Source: Bradyrhizobium diazoefficiens (GTDB taxonomy: Bacteria > Pseudomonadota > Alphaproteobacteria > Rhizobiales > Xanthobacteraceae). From it: a stretch of 64,000 nt of DNA. Location of the stretch: positions 145,378 to 209,377 of the forward strand of contig NZ_JAFCJJ010000011.1 of assembly GCF_018131015.1 (NCBI RefSeq), read 5' to 3'. The notes beneath the pieces are model-generated. The model was not told where the DNA came from and made no database searches. It worked only from the letters and a program-made list of their open reading frames with translations. Positions 17,455 to 24,870 of the stretch are shown here, one piece after another (position 1 is the first letter of the stretch; each line of letters begins with the position of its first letter). The position numbers were made by a program, and so were the translations under genes.

Positions 17455-17664
17455 TCAAGCCGGATAGCGATTGACGCGGTAGAACGTCTTCACATGGTCG
17501 CTTTCCTTGTAGCGCGCCTTTCGCTTCTCATCGTCGTTCTCGCTGTCGGCCTGCACTGGTCCGACCAGCGGTGTCGCGAGCGTCGCTCCGGCGCCGACCG
17601 TGCCGATGCCGACCTTGCGCAGGAAATCGCGGCGTCCGACCTTGGCTTTCGTCTCGTCACTCAT
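17455..17664 (-). CDS. Small Tat-signal formate dehydrogenase-associated protein
   Basis: 69 aa with a twin-arginine motif GRRDFLRKVGIG and a hydrophobic stretch, then a short charged tail (ENDDEKRKARYKESDHVKTF). Proteins like this precede the alpha subunit in many bacterial fdo/fdh operons and are called FdhX-type or simply Tat-signal proteins. It may be a small subunit or an assembly escort; no catalytic residues are visible. It ends 15 bp before the fdoG start. Confidence 0.8.
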   Translation of the reverse strand: MSDETKAKVGRRDFLRKVGIGTVGAGATLATPLVGPVQADSENDDEKRKARYKESDHVKTFYRVNRYPA

Positions 17665-17693
17665 CGCATCTCTCCCGGACCGGCGCGCGCCGG

Positions 17694-18473
17694 TCAGTTG
17701 GCGAATGTGAAGGCTTCCGTCTCGATCTCGATGAAGCTACGGCCGAGCGCGCCGACTGTCCGATAGAAGCGGGCGTTGTCGGAGCTCTCCATGTCGGCGA
17801 ACAGCCGCCCCATCCAGGGCGACACATGCTTGTCGAAGAAGGCGCGCTGAGCCGCGGGCGATGCGTCGAGGCTGCCGTCGGCAAGGCCCGACATGATCTC
17901 GCAGATGATGGCGGCGTGATCCTCGGGCTCGGAATTGGTGGCCACCCGCTCGATGCCGAGCGCATTCATGTCCGCGCGCAGGCGCGACAGCGGCCGTTCG
18001 TTGAGGAAGCCGGTGAGATAGTAGGAGGCATAGGGCAGCAATTCGCCGCGGCCGAGCCCGACGAACAGATCGAAATATTCGCGCTCGACCCTCGCCGGAA
18101 CGGCACTCGCGGCCGCGTCGGCCAGCGCAGCATGCGCCCGCCCGAGCGGCGTCGCATCACCGGTCAGTGCAACAAGCTGGTCGAGCAGTCGCCGGGGTGG
18201 CGGTGCGGACAGCAGTGTTGCGAGCAGCGCATATTCCTGCGCGCGCGCCGCATCGACGGGATCGACCGGTTCTGACGAGGCGCCTTGTTCGCTGTAGAGA
18301 TCGGGCCGCAGATCGTTCCGGGATACGCCGGTCGCGGTTTCGACTGCAATCACCCGTTGTGCGGGCACCTTGGTCCAGTTCGAGACCGACGGCTGGCTAA
18401 TGCCTATTTTGCGCGCAAGCTCGGCGACGCCGCCCGCGGCGTCGATCGCGCGATCTAGACCGTCATCCCGCAC
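17694..18473 (-). CDS. HTH-TorD fusion: formate dehydrogenase chaperone with DNA-binding-like domain
   Basis: 259 aa. Residues 1 to about 60 form a Cro/YdaS-type helix-turn-helix (GGVAELARKIGISQPSVSNW). From about 75 on it is a TorD-family chaperone: YALLATLLSAPP, then YFDLFVGLGRGELLPYASYY and FFDKHVSPWMGRLF. TorD-like proteins bind Tat signal peptides of molybdoenzymes and guard cofactor insertion. It is the first gene of the fdo operon, so its client is most likely FdoG. The N-terminal domain suggests it might also sense unassembled enzyme and regulate transcription; that is inference. Confidence 0.88.
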   Translation of the reverse strand: MRDDGLDRAIDAAGGVAELARKIGISQPSVSNWTKVPAQRVIAVETATGVSRNDLRPDLYSEQGASSEPVDPVDAARAQEYALLATLLSAPPPRRLLDQLVALTGDATPLGRAHAALADAAASAVPARVEREYFDLFVGLGRGELLPYASYYLTGFLNERPLSRLRADMNALGIERVATNSEPEDHAAIICEIMSGLADGSLDASPAAQRAFFDKHVSPWMGRLFADMESSDNARFYRTVGALGRSFIEIETEAFTFAN

Positions 18474-18509
18474 CTGGACCTCCCACCCGAGACCCGTCTG
18501 CTTGATTAT

Positions 18510-18590
18510 TGCTTTTGGTTACAAAGCAGTATGTGAAGCGTAGTCCCGGTTCCGCGGACGGTCAATCGCCTGCCCATAGCCTTGGGCTAT
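18510..18590 (-). promoter_or_regulatory. Probable fdo operon control region with two inverted repeats
   Basis: Between the fdo operon and the DUF3306 gene are two inverted repeats: tgcttt-N7-aaagca (18510-18528) and atagcc-ttg-ggctat (18576-18590). The second has the size and symmetry of a LysR-type box. They lie 37 and 103 bp upstream of the HTH-TorD gene. Confidence 0.45.
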
Positions 18591-18609
18591 AACCTTTGGT
18601 CGGGGCTGG

Positions 18610-19221
18610 TCAGCGAGGCAGTGCACCACCGTGGGTGCGGGGCCGGGCCGGCTCGGCAAAATCCCCGGGCCTCACAGCCACCGGCGGTTGCACTGCAGCA
18701 GGCGCGATCTGAAGCTCCGGCGGAGGCGACCGTTCATCGGCTTCGGATTCACTTGGCGTGTCGGCCTGATGCAATTCCGCCGAAGAATCCGCGACTTCAA
18801 CGAGCGGCCCGGGCAATGCCTCCGCCACCTCGCGCACGCCGCCCACGATGCGATCGACCAGCGCGGCCAGTTCCTCCGAGGTGCAATCCAGCGGTCCGAA
18901 GCCCGGCATCGCGGTCGGGTCGTTGAAATCCCATGCGTTCTCCGCAAGCCCGACGAAGTCGCGAATGGCGGGATCGGCAGCCCAGGCGCGGCGAAGGGCC
19001 GCACGGCTCAAGTCCTGTGGAATACCCTTGCGCAGGAACGCGGTGATGTCGGTCGCCGCATTGATCTCGTCGATCGACGGCAGGCTCGAGAGGTCAATCT
19101 CGCTCTGGTCCTCTCGAGCCTCGGTCGGCGGCGGCGCGGGCTTTGCCTCGGCAGGCTTCGCCGCCTCCGCTTGCTCGCGCTTGCGGCGGGACCAACGTGC
19201 AAGGAACTCCTCCTCGCTCAT
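18610..19221 (-). CDS. DUF3306 protein (formate dehydrogenase accessory cluster)
   Basis: 203 aa. The N-terminus MSEEEFLARWSRRKREQAE and the core IDEINAATDITAFLRKGIP, then ALRRAWAADPAIRDFVGLAENAWDFND, match DUF3306 as I know it. The C-terminal third is low-complexity and proline-rich. It is soluble with no signal. It is the last of five genes chained by 4-bp overlaps upstream of the formate dehydrogenase operon. This gene set recurs beside fdo genes in Alphaproteobacteria, so a maturation or stability role is likely, but the biochemistry is unknown. Confidence 0.85.
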   Translation of the reverse strand: MSEEEFLARWSRRKREQAEAAKPAEAKPAPPPTEAREDQSEIDLSSLPSIDEINAATDITAFLRKGIPQDLSRAALRRAWAADPAIRDFVGLAENAWDFNDPTAMPGFGPLDCTSEELAALVDRIVGGVREVAEALPGPLVEVADSSAELHQADTPSESEADERSPPPELQIAPAAVQPPVAVRPGDFAEPARPRTHGGALPR

Positions 19222-19733
19222 TCCTGTCCACCTTCACGTTCGCGCCGCGCCAGCGCCTCCGGGTCGGCGCGGCGCCGCTTGCGCTTGACGAATTCCCGTT
19301 CGACATGATGCTCGGCGACGAAGCTTTCAATCGCCTCGCGCAGCACGTCCGGCATCGGTACCGCCTCGACGAGATTGTCCGCGGCCTCGGTGAACCCCTC
19401 GCCTTCCGCGGGATCGGCAGTCACCGCCGTCACGGCGTAAGGCCAACTGCCTTCCGCGGGCGAGAGCACGGTCCAGATGCTCGGATTGCCCGAGGCAAGG
19501 TTGTCGCGATAGCGCGCTGTCTCCGACGGATAGAGATCGACGGTGGCGCGGCCCGCGTAGAACAGGGTCGTGCCGTCCTGCTCGCGGAGCACGGTCCAGG
19601 GCGTCGTGGCCGGCTCGTCCGGCAGCACGGCGATGCCGCGCCAGACGAAATCGATCCATGGCGAGCTCGCCTTGCGCCGTTCGACCACGACACCGACCGG
19701 GATGGACAGCAATGGCAGCGCCGCGGGGCTCAC
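19218..19733 (-). CDS. DUF3305 protein (formate dehydrogenase accessory cluster)
   Basis: 171 aa. It begins with ISPVGVVVERRKASSPW-like sequence (seen here as IPVGVVVERRKASSPWIDF), the hallmark I associate with DUF3305, followed by a beta-rich middle (TLFYAGRATVDLYPSE) and a basic tail (REFVKRKRRRADPEALARRE). It is soluble. It overlaps its neighbours by 4 bp on both sides, so it is translationally coupled to the DUF6352-like and DUF3306 genes. Biochemical role unknown; formate dehydrogenase assembly is inferred from context. Confidence 0.85.
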   Translation of the reverse strand: MSPAALPLLSIPVGVVVERRKASSPWIDFVWRGIAVLPDEPATTPWTVLREQDGTTLFYAGRATVDLYPSETARYRDNLASGNPSIWTVLSPAEGSWPYAVTAVTADPAEGEGFTEAADNLVEAVPMPDVLREAIESFVAEHHVEREFVKRKRRRADPEALARREREGGQE

Positions 19734-20737
19734 GTCACCATCTCCAGACGCTTCACCGGCAGGCCGGTGAGCAGATTCTGCGGCTTCATGCGCAGCTTCT
19801 GATCCGCCGTCATCGACAGGATAAGATAGACCGGCTCGTCCTCCACGTCGTCGAGGGCAAGGGTCGAATCGGCAAAGCTGAGGCGGAACAGCGCAAGCAC
19901 GCGATCGGCGCTGGGGGCGTCGAGTTCCTGGCCGTGCCAGAGACGGTCGCCGAGCCGGGTAGAATCGGCGTCGAGCCCGACATACCAGGTGAGTTTTGCC
20001 TCCTGCAGCGCGCGCAGCGGCGCGATGGCGACGTCGATGCCGAGCAGATGGGATATCCAGCGCGCCATCACCTGCGCCAGCGCCGCCGGCCCGCTGCCAT
20101 CTGCCGTCAGGTCGAAGGCCATGTCGAACTGGTCGCTGCGCTGCCAGTAGGCCCCGGCATTCTCCGCGCTCAACACGTCGACCACCGCATCGGTGGTCGC
20201 ACCCAGCATCGACATCAGCGACAGCACCGGGGTCGGGGTCAGTCCGCCGACGATCTCCTCGTCGCCGAGCAGCAGGGCCTGCTCATGCGGCAGGATCCGC
20301 TGGGTCCGGAAGAACAGCTCGGCCGCGCGCAGCACGAACGGGTCGTCGCAGCCGTCGAGCGCGTTGCGCAGGATGACGTGCACGAGCTGGTTGACGAACA
20401 GCGGCGGCAGATCGTTGGCACTGGCACGGACCGATGCCAGATAGGCCGCTTCGAGCGTCGGATGCCGCAGCAGCAGGTCGCGAAACGCCAGCACGAACTG
20501 CCAGTTCTCGCGGGCATCGGCGTCAGCAATGGAGGCGAGTTCGTCCGCACCGACCGGCTGACGCGGATCGGCGAGCAATTCGCGATGCAGCCGGCGCTCG
20601 ACCGGGCAGGCGTCATCCGGCGGCATCAGCTCGGGACGGGCAAAATAGGCCTTGAGGAAGTCGTCGGTGACGCAGAGGCCGCCGCCCTCGTCGCGATCGA
20701 GCAGATGATGGCCGCAGGCGATCCAGAAATCGTTCAT
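19730..20737 (-). CDS. DUF6352-like protein (formate dehydrogenase accessory cluster)
   Basis: 335 aa, opening MNDFWIACGHHLLDRDEGGG, which I associate with DUF6352. It is acidic, helical and soluble, with no Cys clusters and no signal. The conserved-looking HH near residues 10-11 and the WYVGLDADSTRLGDRLW segment are the most distinctive parts. It overlaps the genes before and after it by 4 bp. The family is found beside Mo-formate dehydrogenase operons; its function is undescribed as far as I know. Confidence 0.8.
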   Translation of the reverse strand: MNDFWIACGHHLLDRDEGGGLCVTDDFLKAYFARPELMPPDDACPVERRLHRELLADPRQPVGADELASIADADARENWQFVLAFRDLLLRHPTLEAAYLASVRASANDLPPLFVNQLVHVILRNALDGCDDPFVLRAAELFFRTQRILPHEQALLLGDEEIVGGLTPTPVLSLMSMLGATTDAVVDVLSAENAGAYWQRSDQFDMAFDLTADGSGPAALAQVMARWISHLLGIDVAIAPLRALQEAKLTWYVGLDADSTRLGDRLWHGQELDAPSADRVLALFRLSFADSTLALDDVEDEPVYLILSMTADQKLRMKPQNLLTGLPVKRLEMVT

Positions 20738-21273
20738 CGCACGCCTGGCCCCCGGCCCAGATCCACAAGCTTGAGGCTGTCGTCCGGCGCGGTGTCGTCA
20801 GCCACCTCCATGAACGAGAACGCCTTGCCGTGCCCCTGGCCTTCCCGCAATTGCAGCCGGCGGAAGGATTCGCGGACCTCGCCATCCTGCGCGACGCGGT
20901 GGACCGCGATCAGCGAGGACACCGGATGGGTGCAGAGCGACTGGGCAAAGGCGACCTCCTCCTCCGCAGCCAGCCGGGCGGCGGCGATATCGGGCGCGCC
21001 GAAGCGGTCGACGAGTTGCCGGGCAAGGAGGTCGACCAGTTCCTGGTAGTCGGCCGCCGTCGCCGGCACGATCTGCGCGAGGGTGGACCAGCCCCAGGAT
21101 TGCACGCCGAGGAACCCGCCGCGAAACGCCGCGCGCTCCTTGCCCTCGAGCTTGGTGCCGTCGCGATCCCAGAAGCGGAACGCGCCGGAGACCGCCCATT
21201 CGCCCGGCTCGGCCGCAACGTCGAACACAAAGGTGTCGGAAGGATCGAGCGCGATGGTCCGCAGGAGCTTCAC
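20734..21273 (-). CDS. DUF6505-like protein (formate dehydrogenase accessory cluster)
   Basis: 179 aa, beginning MKLLRTIALDPSDTFVFD and continuing with GEWAVSGAFRFWDRD and FLGVQSWGWSTLAQIV. I associate it with DUF6505, with moderate certainty. It looks like a mixed alpha/beta soluble protein without catalytic motifs that I can name. It is coupled by 4-bp overlaps to the ligase-like gene before it and the DUF6352-like gene after it. Its role is inferred only from the operon. Confidence 0.78.
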   Translation of the reverse strand: MKLLRTIALDPSDTFVFDVAAEPGEWAVSGAFRFWDRDGTKLEGKERAAFRGGFLGVQSWGWSTLAQIVPATAADYQELVDLLARQLVDRFGAPDIAAARLAAEEEVAFAQSLCTHPVSSLIAVHRVAQDGEVRESFRRLQLREGQGHGKAFSFMEVADDTAPDDSLKLVDLGRGPGVR

Positions 21274-22025
21274 AGCCGGGGCCCTCCGATGGACGGATCG
21301 AACCAGGAGGGCGTTGCGAGCGCCTGCACGAGATCGCCACGCTCGACCGTGTCGGTCCCGACGCGACGCGAAAGGAGATCGCCGCGATCGTCGATGCGCC
21401 GGACGATCTGCCGTTCGCGCGGCATGCGGGAGAGGTATTCGCGCGCGACAGCGTCAAACCCGTCGGCCTGCCAGCCGTCGAACGTCAGCATCAGGTGCCG
21501 GGCAAAGCTCTCCGTCACCTGCTCCGCGCCGGCCTCGCCAAACCCTTCCTGGTCGAGCGCCGAGGCAAGCGGATGAACGCCCGGCTCGTCCTCGTTCATG
21601 GCAACCGTCCGGATCATGGCGCCGAACACCAGCCATGGCGGCGGCGCGTCCTCGTCGACGTCGAGCGGCCACCCCAGCCGTCCGCCGCCGACCAGCCCCC
21701 CGTCGATCCTGATCGCATCCGGCCAGGAAATCGTGATCGGCTTGCTCGGCGGCGCATAGGCGCGAAGCGCATCCGTGAGCGCGACCATGCCGGCATAGAA
21801 TGCGCGCCGCGCACCGCGCAGCGGCTCGGCGGGCTCAAGCACCACGGCGAACTCCGCCAGATCGAAGCGGCCGACATAGACGAGCGTGCCTGCGCCACTC
21901 TCCGGTGCAATGCGGCATGCATGGGCAAAGGCATCACCACTCTCGCGCAGCCTCACCAGGGTGAACGGCGGTGGCAGGCGGATCGGATCCGCCGGGGGAA
22001 CGTGGCTGATGGGGGTCGACGGCAG
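21270..22025 (-). CDS. Biotin/lipoate ligase-like protein with C-terminal DUF4444-type region
   Basis: About 251 aa. Residues from IRLPPPFTLVRLRESGDAF onward resemble a biotin/lipoate A/B ligase fold: ITISWPDAIRIDGGLVGG takes the place of the usual WPND and GG motifs, then PPWLVFGAMIRTV. The C-terminal part (ERQIVRRIDDRGDLLSRR) fits DUF4444. What it attaches, if anything, is unknown. The start is unusual: the only well-placed ribosome site (GCGGAGGA) precedes a CTG, taken here as the start; in-frame GTG codons exist further up (22106) and inside the domain. First gene of the overlapping accessory operon. Confidence 0.78.
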   Translation of the reverse strand: MPSTPISHVPPADPIRLPPPFTLVRLRESGDAFAHACRIAPESGAGTLVYVGRFDLAEFAVVLEPAEPLRGARRAFYAGMVALTDALRAYAPPSKPITISWPDAIRIDGGLVGGGRLGWPLDVDEDAPPPWLVFGAMIRTVAMNEDEPGVHPLASALDQEGFGEAGAEQVTESFARHLMLTFDGWQADGFDAVAREYLSRMPRERQIVRRIDDRGDLLSRRVGTDTVERGDLVQALATPSWFDPSIGGPRL

Positions 22026-22127
22026 GCCGTCCTCCGCTTTCCTTTTCTTCCCGGGTCGATAATGTCTATACGAGGCAAGGGGCCGGCGCGAGTCCGTCGT
22101 CGGCACCGGAATGGCGGAGGGGTTAAC

Positions 22128-24155
22128 CTGGCAGAGCCATCGAAGACCGTCTTGATCTGCTCGTGCGAAGACACGATGCGTCTCGACGTGGCCGCGATCC
22201 GGCGCGGATGCCCGAACAGCGAGATCAGGAGCTTTCGCCATCTCTGCGGTCCCGAGCTCGATCACTTCCGCAATGCAGCGGCCGCCGAGGGTCCGCTGAC
22301 GGTCGCCTGCACGCAGCAGGCCGCGCAATTCTCGGACGAGGCCGGCGAACGGCTTGAAGCAATCAGCTACGTCAACATCCGCGAGACGGCCGGCTGGTCG
22401 CGCGAGGGCGCGCGCGCGGGTCCGAAAATGGCGGCCCTGCTTGCGGCCGCGACGATTCCGGCGCCGGACTTTCCGCTCGTCTCCCTGTCGAGCGACGGCG
22501 TGATCCTGATCTATGGGCGCGACGAGGCCGCGATCGAGGCCGGCCGGCTGCTCGCCGATCATCTCGACGTCACGGTCATGCTGAAGCAGCTTAGCGACAC
22601 CGTGCCGCAAGGAGCGACGGTCTTCCCGATCGTGAAAGGCACGATCCGCGCCGCCAAGGGACATTTCGGCGCGTTCGAGCTCTCGATCGACGATTATGCG
22701 CGGCCCCGCCCTTCCTCGCGCGATCGCTTCCTGCTCGATCCGCCGAGGAGCGGCGTAACGTCGCGCTGCGATATCGTGCTCGACCTATCGGGCGGGATGC
22801 CGCTGTTTCCCGCGCACGATCTACGAGACGGCTATCTCCGCGCCGACCCGAACGATCCGGCCGCGGTGTTGCGGGCGGTGCTGGCGGCGCGCGACCTCGT
22901 CGGCAGTTTTGACAAGCCGAGATATGTGGACCTTGCGCCTGATCTCTGCGCGCATTCCCGCTCGAAGCGCACCGGATGCCACCGCTGCCTCGATCTCTGT
23001 CCGACCGGCGCGATCACGCCTGACGGCGATCATGTCGCGATTGATCCCAATATCTGCGCGGGCTGCGGCCAGTGCGCAGCCGCCTGCCCGACCGGCGCGG
23101 CCTCCTATGCGCTACCGCCTGCGGACTCGCAGCTGCAAAAACTCCGCGCCATGCTGCTCGCCTACCATGAGGCCGGCGGCACGAACCCGGTGCTGCTGTT
23201 CCATGACGGCCCGCACGGCACGCCGCTGATCGATGCGCTGGCGCGGCATGGCGACGGCTTGCCGGCGAACGTGCTGCCTTTCGCCGTCAACGAGCTGACA
23301 CAGGTCGGGCTGGAGGCGATCGTCGGCGCCTTCGCCTATGGCGCATCAGCCGTGCGCTTCCTGCTGCGCGCGAAGCCGCGCCATGACGTGACCGGGCTGT
23401 CGCAGACGATCACCATGGCGGAGGCAATCCTTGGCGGACTCGGATTTGACGGCCGCCGTGTCGCCACCGTCGAGACCGACGATCCTGATGCGCTCGGCGA
23501 CCTCTTGGCCGGCATCGGCACGCTCGCTGCGGTCGCGACACCGGCGACCTTCAGGACCGTCGGCAAGCGGCGCGATCTCCTGCGTTTCGCCCTCGGCGAG
23601 CTGCATCGCCTCGCACCGACGCCGGTCGACGTGATCGCCTTGCCGCAGGGCGCACCGATCGGCGCGGTCAGCGTGGACACAGCCGGCTGCACCCTGTGCC
23701 TCTCCTGTGTCTCGGTCTGCCCGACCGGCGCGCTGCGCGACGATCCGGACCGGCCGGTGCTGAAATTCATCGAGGATGCCTGCGTGCAATGCGGCCTGTG
23801 CCAGAGCACCTGTCCGGAAAAAGTCATCACGCTCAAGCCGCAGATCGACTTTCGCGCGGCGCGCGCGCCGGCGGCGATCATCAAGGAAGAGGAGCCCGCG
23901 CTCTGCATCCGCTGCGGCACGGCCTTCGGCGTCAAGAGCACGATCGAGCGCATCGCCGCCAAGCTGGAGGGCCGGCACTGGATGTATCCGGCTGGCGACA
24001 AGCGGATCGAGGCGCTGAGGATGTGCGCCGACTGCCGCGTCATCGTCATGAGCGAGCAGCAATTCAATCCGTTCAAGGACGTGCCCGAACGGACGCCGCC
24101 ACGGACCACGGATGATTATCTGCGCTGGCGCGACGGCAAGGACAATAACGGATAA
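22128..24155 (+). CDS. Multi-cluster 4Fe-4S ferredoxin-type protein (formate dehydrogenase accessory)
   Basis: About 675 aa. An N-terminal VLICSCEDTM motif, then two dicluster regions: CHRCLDLCPTGAIT with CAGCGQCAAACPTGAA, and CTLCLSCVSVCPTGALR with CVQCGLCQSTCPEKV. Near the C-terminus CIRCGTAFG and MCADCRVIVM give a further cysteine set. It is soluble and probably an electron carrier or sulfur/electron donor for molybdoenzyme maturation. It is divergent from the accessory operon. GGAGGGG is spaced for a CTG start at 22128; the nearest in-frame ATG (22062) lacks a ribosome site and would add 22 arginine-rich residues. Confidence 0.85.
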   Translation: MAEPSKTVLICSCEDTMRLDVAAIRRGCPNSEIRSFRHLCGPELDHFRNAAAAEGPLTVACTQQAAQFSDEAGERLEAISYVNIRETAGWSREGARAGPKMAALLAAATIPAPDFPLVSLSSDGVILIYGRDEAAIEAGRLLADHLDVTVMLKQLSDTVPQGATVFPIVKGTIRAAKGHFGAFELSIDDYARPRPSSRDRFLLDPPRSGVTSRCDIVLDLSGGMPLFPAHDLRDGYLRADPNDPAAVLRAVLAARDLVGSFDKPRYVDLAPDLCAHSRSKRTGCHRCLDLCPTGAITPDGDHVAIDPNICAGCGQCAAACPTGAASYALPPADSQLQKLRAMLLAYHEAGGTNPVLLFHDGPHGTPLIDALARHGDGLPANVLPFAVNELTQVGLEAIVGAFAYGASAVRFLLRAKPRHDVTGLSQTITMAEAILGGLGFDGRRVATVETDDPDALGDLLAGIGTLAAVATPATFRTVGKRRDLLRFALGELHRLAPTPVDVIALPQGAPIGAVSVDTAGCTLCLSCVSVCPTGALRDDPDRPVLKFIEDACVQCGLCQSTCPEKVITLKPQIDFRAARAPAAIIKEEEPALCIRCGTAFGVKSTIERIAAKLEGRHWMYPAGDKRIEALRMCADCRVIVMSEQQFNPFKDVPERTPPRTTDDYLRWRDGKDNNG

Positions 24156-24188
24156 TTTTGCAGGGTCGGAAACCAGGGAAGCATCACC

Positions 24189-24488
24189 ATGTCTCGTTTC
24201 ATTACTCTCGTGTCGACATGCCTGATCTCGGTCGCATTCGCCGCCAGCGCGGCCGAAGCCGCAGCGCCGCCATTGACCAAGGCGCAGAAGGTCGCCGTCA
24301 AGCAGGCGATCGTCGCCTGCAAGGCGGAAGCCAAGGGCAAGAAGATCGCCTGGCTCTCGCGCCGGAAATACGTCAATGGCTGCGTCGCGCAGGCGCTCAA
24401 GGAACATCCCACCATCGACGTCATCCAGATCCTCAAAGCCCATCCGGACATGAAGGAGCTTCCGATGGACAATTGGGATTCGATCTGA
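24189..24488 (+). CDS. Small exported protein
   Basis: 99 aa with a Sec signal peptide (MSRFITLVSTCLISVAFAAS, cleaved near AEAAA). The mature part is basic and helical with two cysteines (IVACKAEAKGKK, YVNGCVAQALKEHP) that could form a disulfide. It follows the Fe-S protein by 33 bp on the same strand and might be read through, but it looks like an independent envelope protein. Function unknown. Confidence 0.75.
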   Translation: MSRFITLVSTCLISVAFAASAAEAAAPPLTKAQKVAVKQAIVACKAEAKGKKIAWLSRRKYVNGCVAQALKEHPTIDVIQILKAHPDMKELPMDNWDSI

Positions 24489-24527
24489 GATCGCTGGACG
24501 TCGCGCTGAGCGTCAATTCCGATTGCG

Positions 24528-24728
24528 CTATTTGCGCGTCTCCCTCGGGAAGACGAGCGAGCGATCGTCAAAATCCTCGACCGGAAGATCGCTCGTGGCG
24601 CGGGCCACCTGCGACGATTGTGTTCCCGCCACCGAGCCGCCAATGGGGCGGGAGTGCAATTGCATGACGCCGGCTGCAAACGCGATGACGGCGGCGCAAA
24701 TCAGTCCCGGGAGCATCAGGCGCTTCAT
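24528..24728 (-). CDS. Small membrane-anchored protein
   Basis: 66 aa. Starts MKRLMLPGLICAAVIAFAAG, a single N-terminal hydrophobic helix (signal anchor or uncleaved signal), then a polar tail with VEDFDDRSLVFPRE. GGAGGTTCGC before the ATG fixes the start over an earlier one 39 bp upstream. A perfect 16-bp palindrome lies about 95 bp upstream and may control it. Function unknown. Confidence 0.65.
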   Translation of the reverse strand: MKRLMLPGLICAAVIAFAAGVMQLHSRPIGGSVAGTQSSQVARATSDLPVEDFDDRSLVFPRETRK

Positions 24729-24823
24729 GCGAACCTCCATTGGTTCTGCGCATATCGGTGCACCCAAGTAGTGCGATGCCCGCTGTTCCCGCTGTGAGCC
24801 GCTTCACACCTCTCTTTTCGTTG

Positions 24824-24839
24824 ATGTTCACGTGAACAT
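24824..24839. promoter_or_regulatory. Perfect 16-bp palindrome, probable operator
   Basis: ATGTTCACGTGAACAT is a perfect palindrome upstream of the 66-aa gene. Its half-sites TGTTCA/TGAACA are the same as in the operator beside the DeoR-type gene at 34778. Confidence 0.55.
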
Positions 24840-24870
24840 GGCCTGACCGCGCCACCGCGCTTGCCCCCGC

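Noticed and set aside
14309..17467. A 1052-aa open frame on the plus strand
   Set aside because: It lies antisense to fdoG/fdoH and has the arginine/histidine-rich composition of a GC-bias shadow frame, with no domain or ribosome site.
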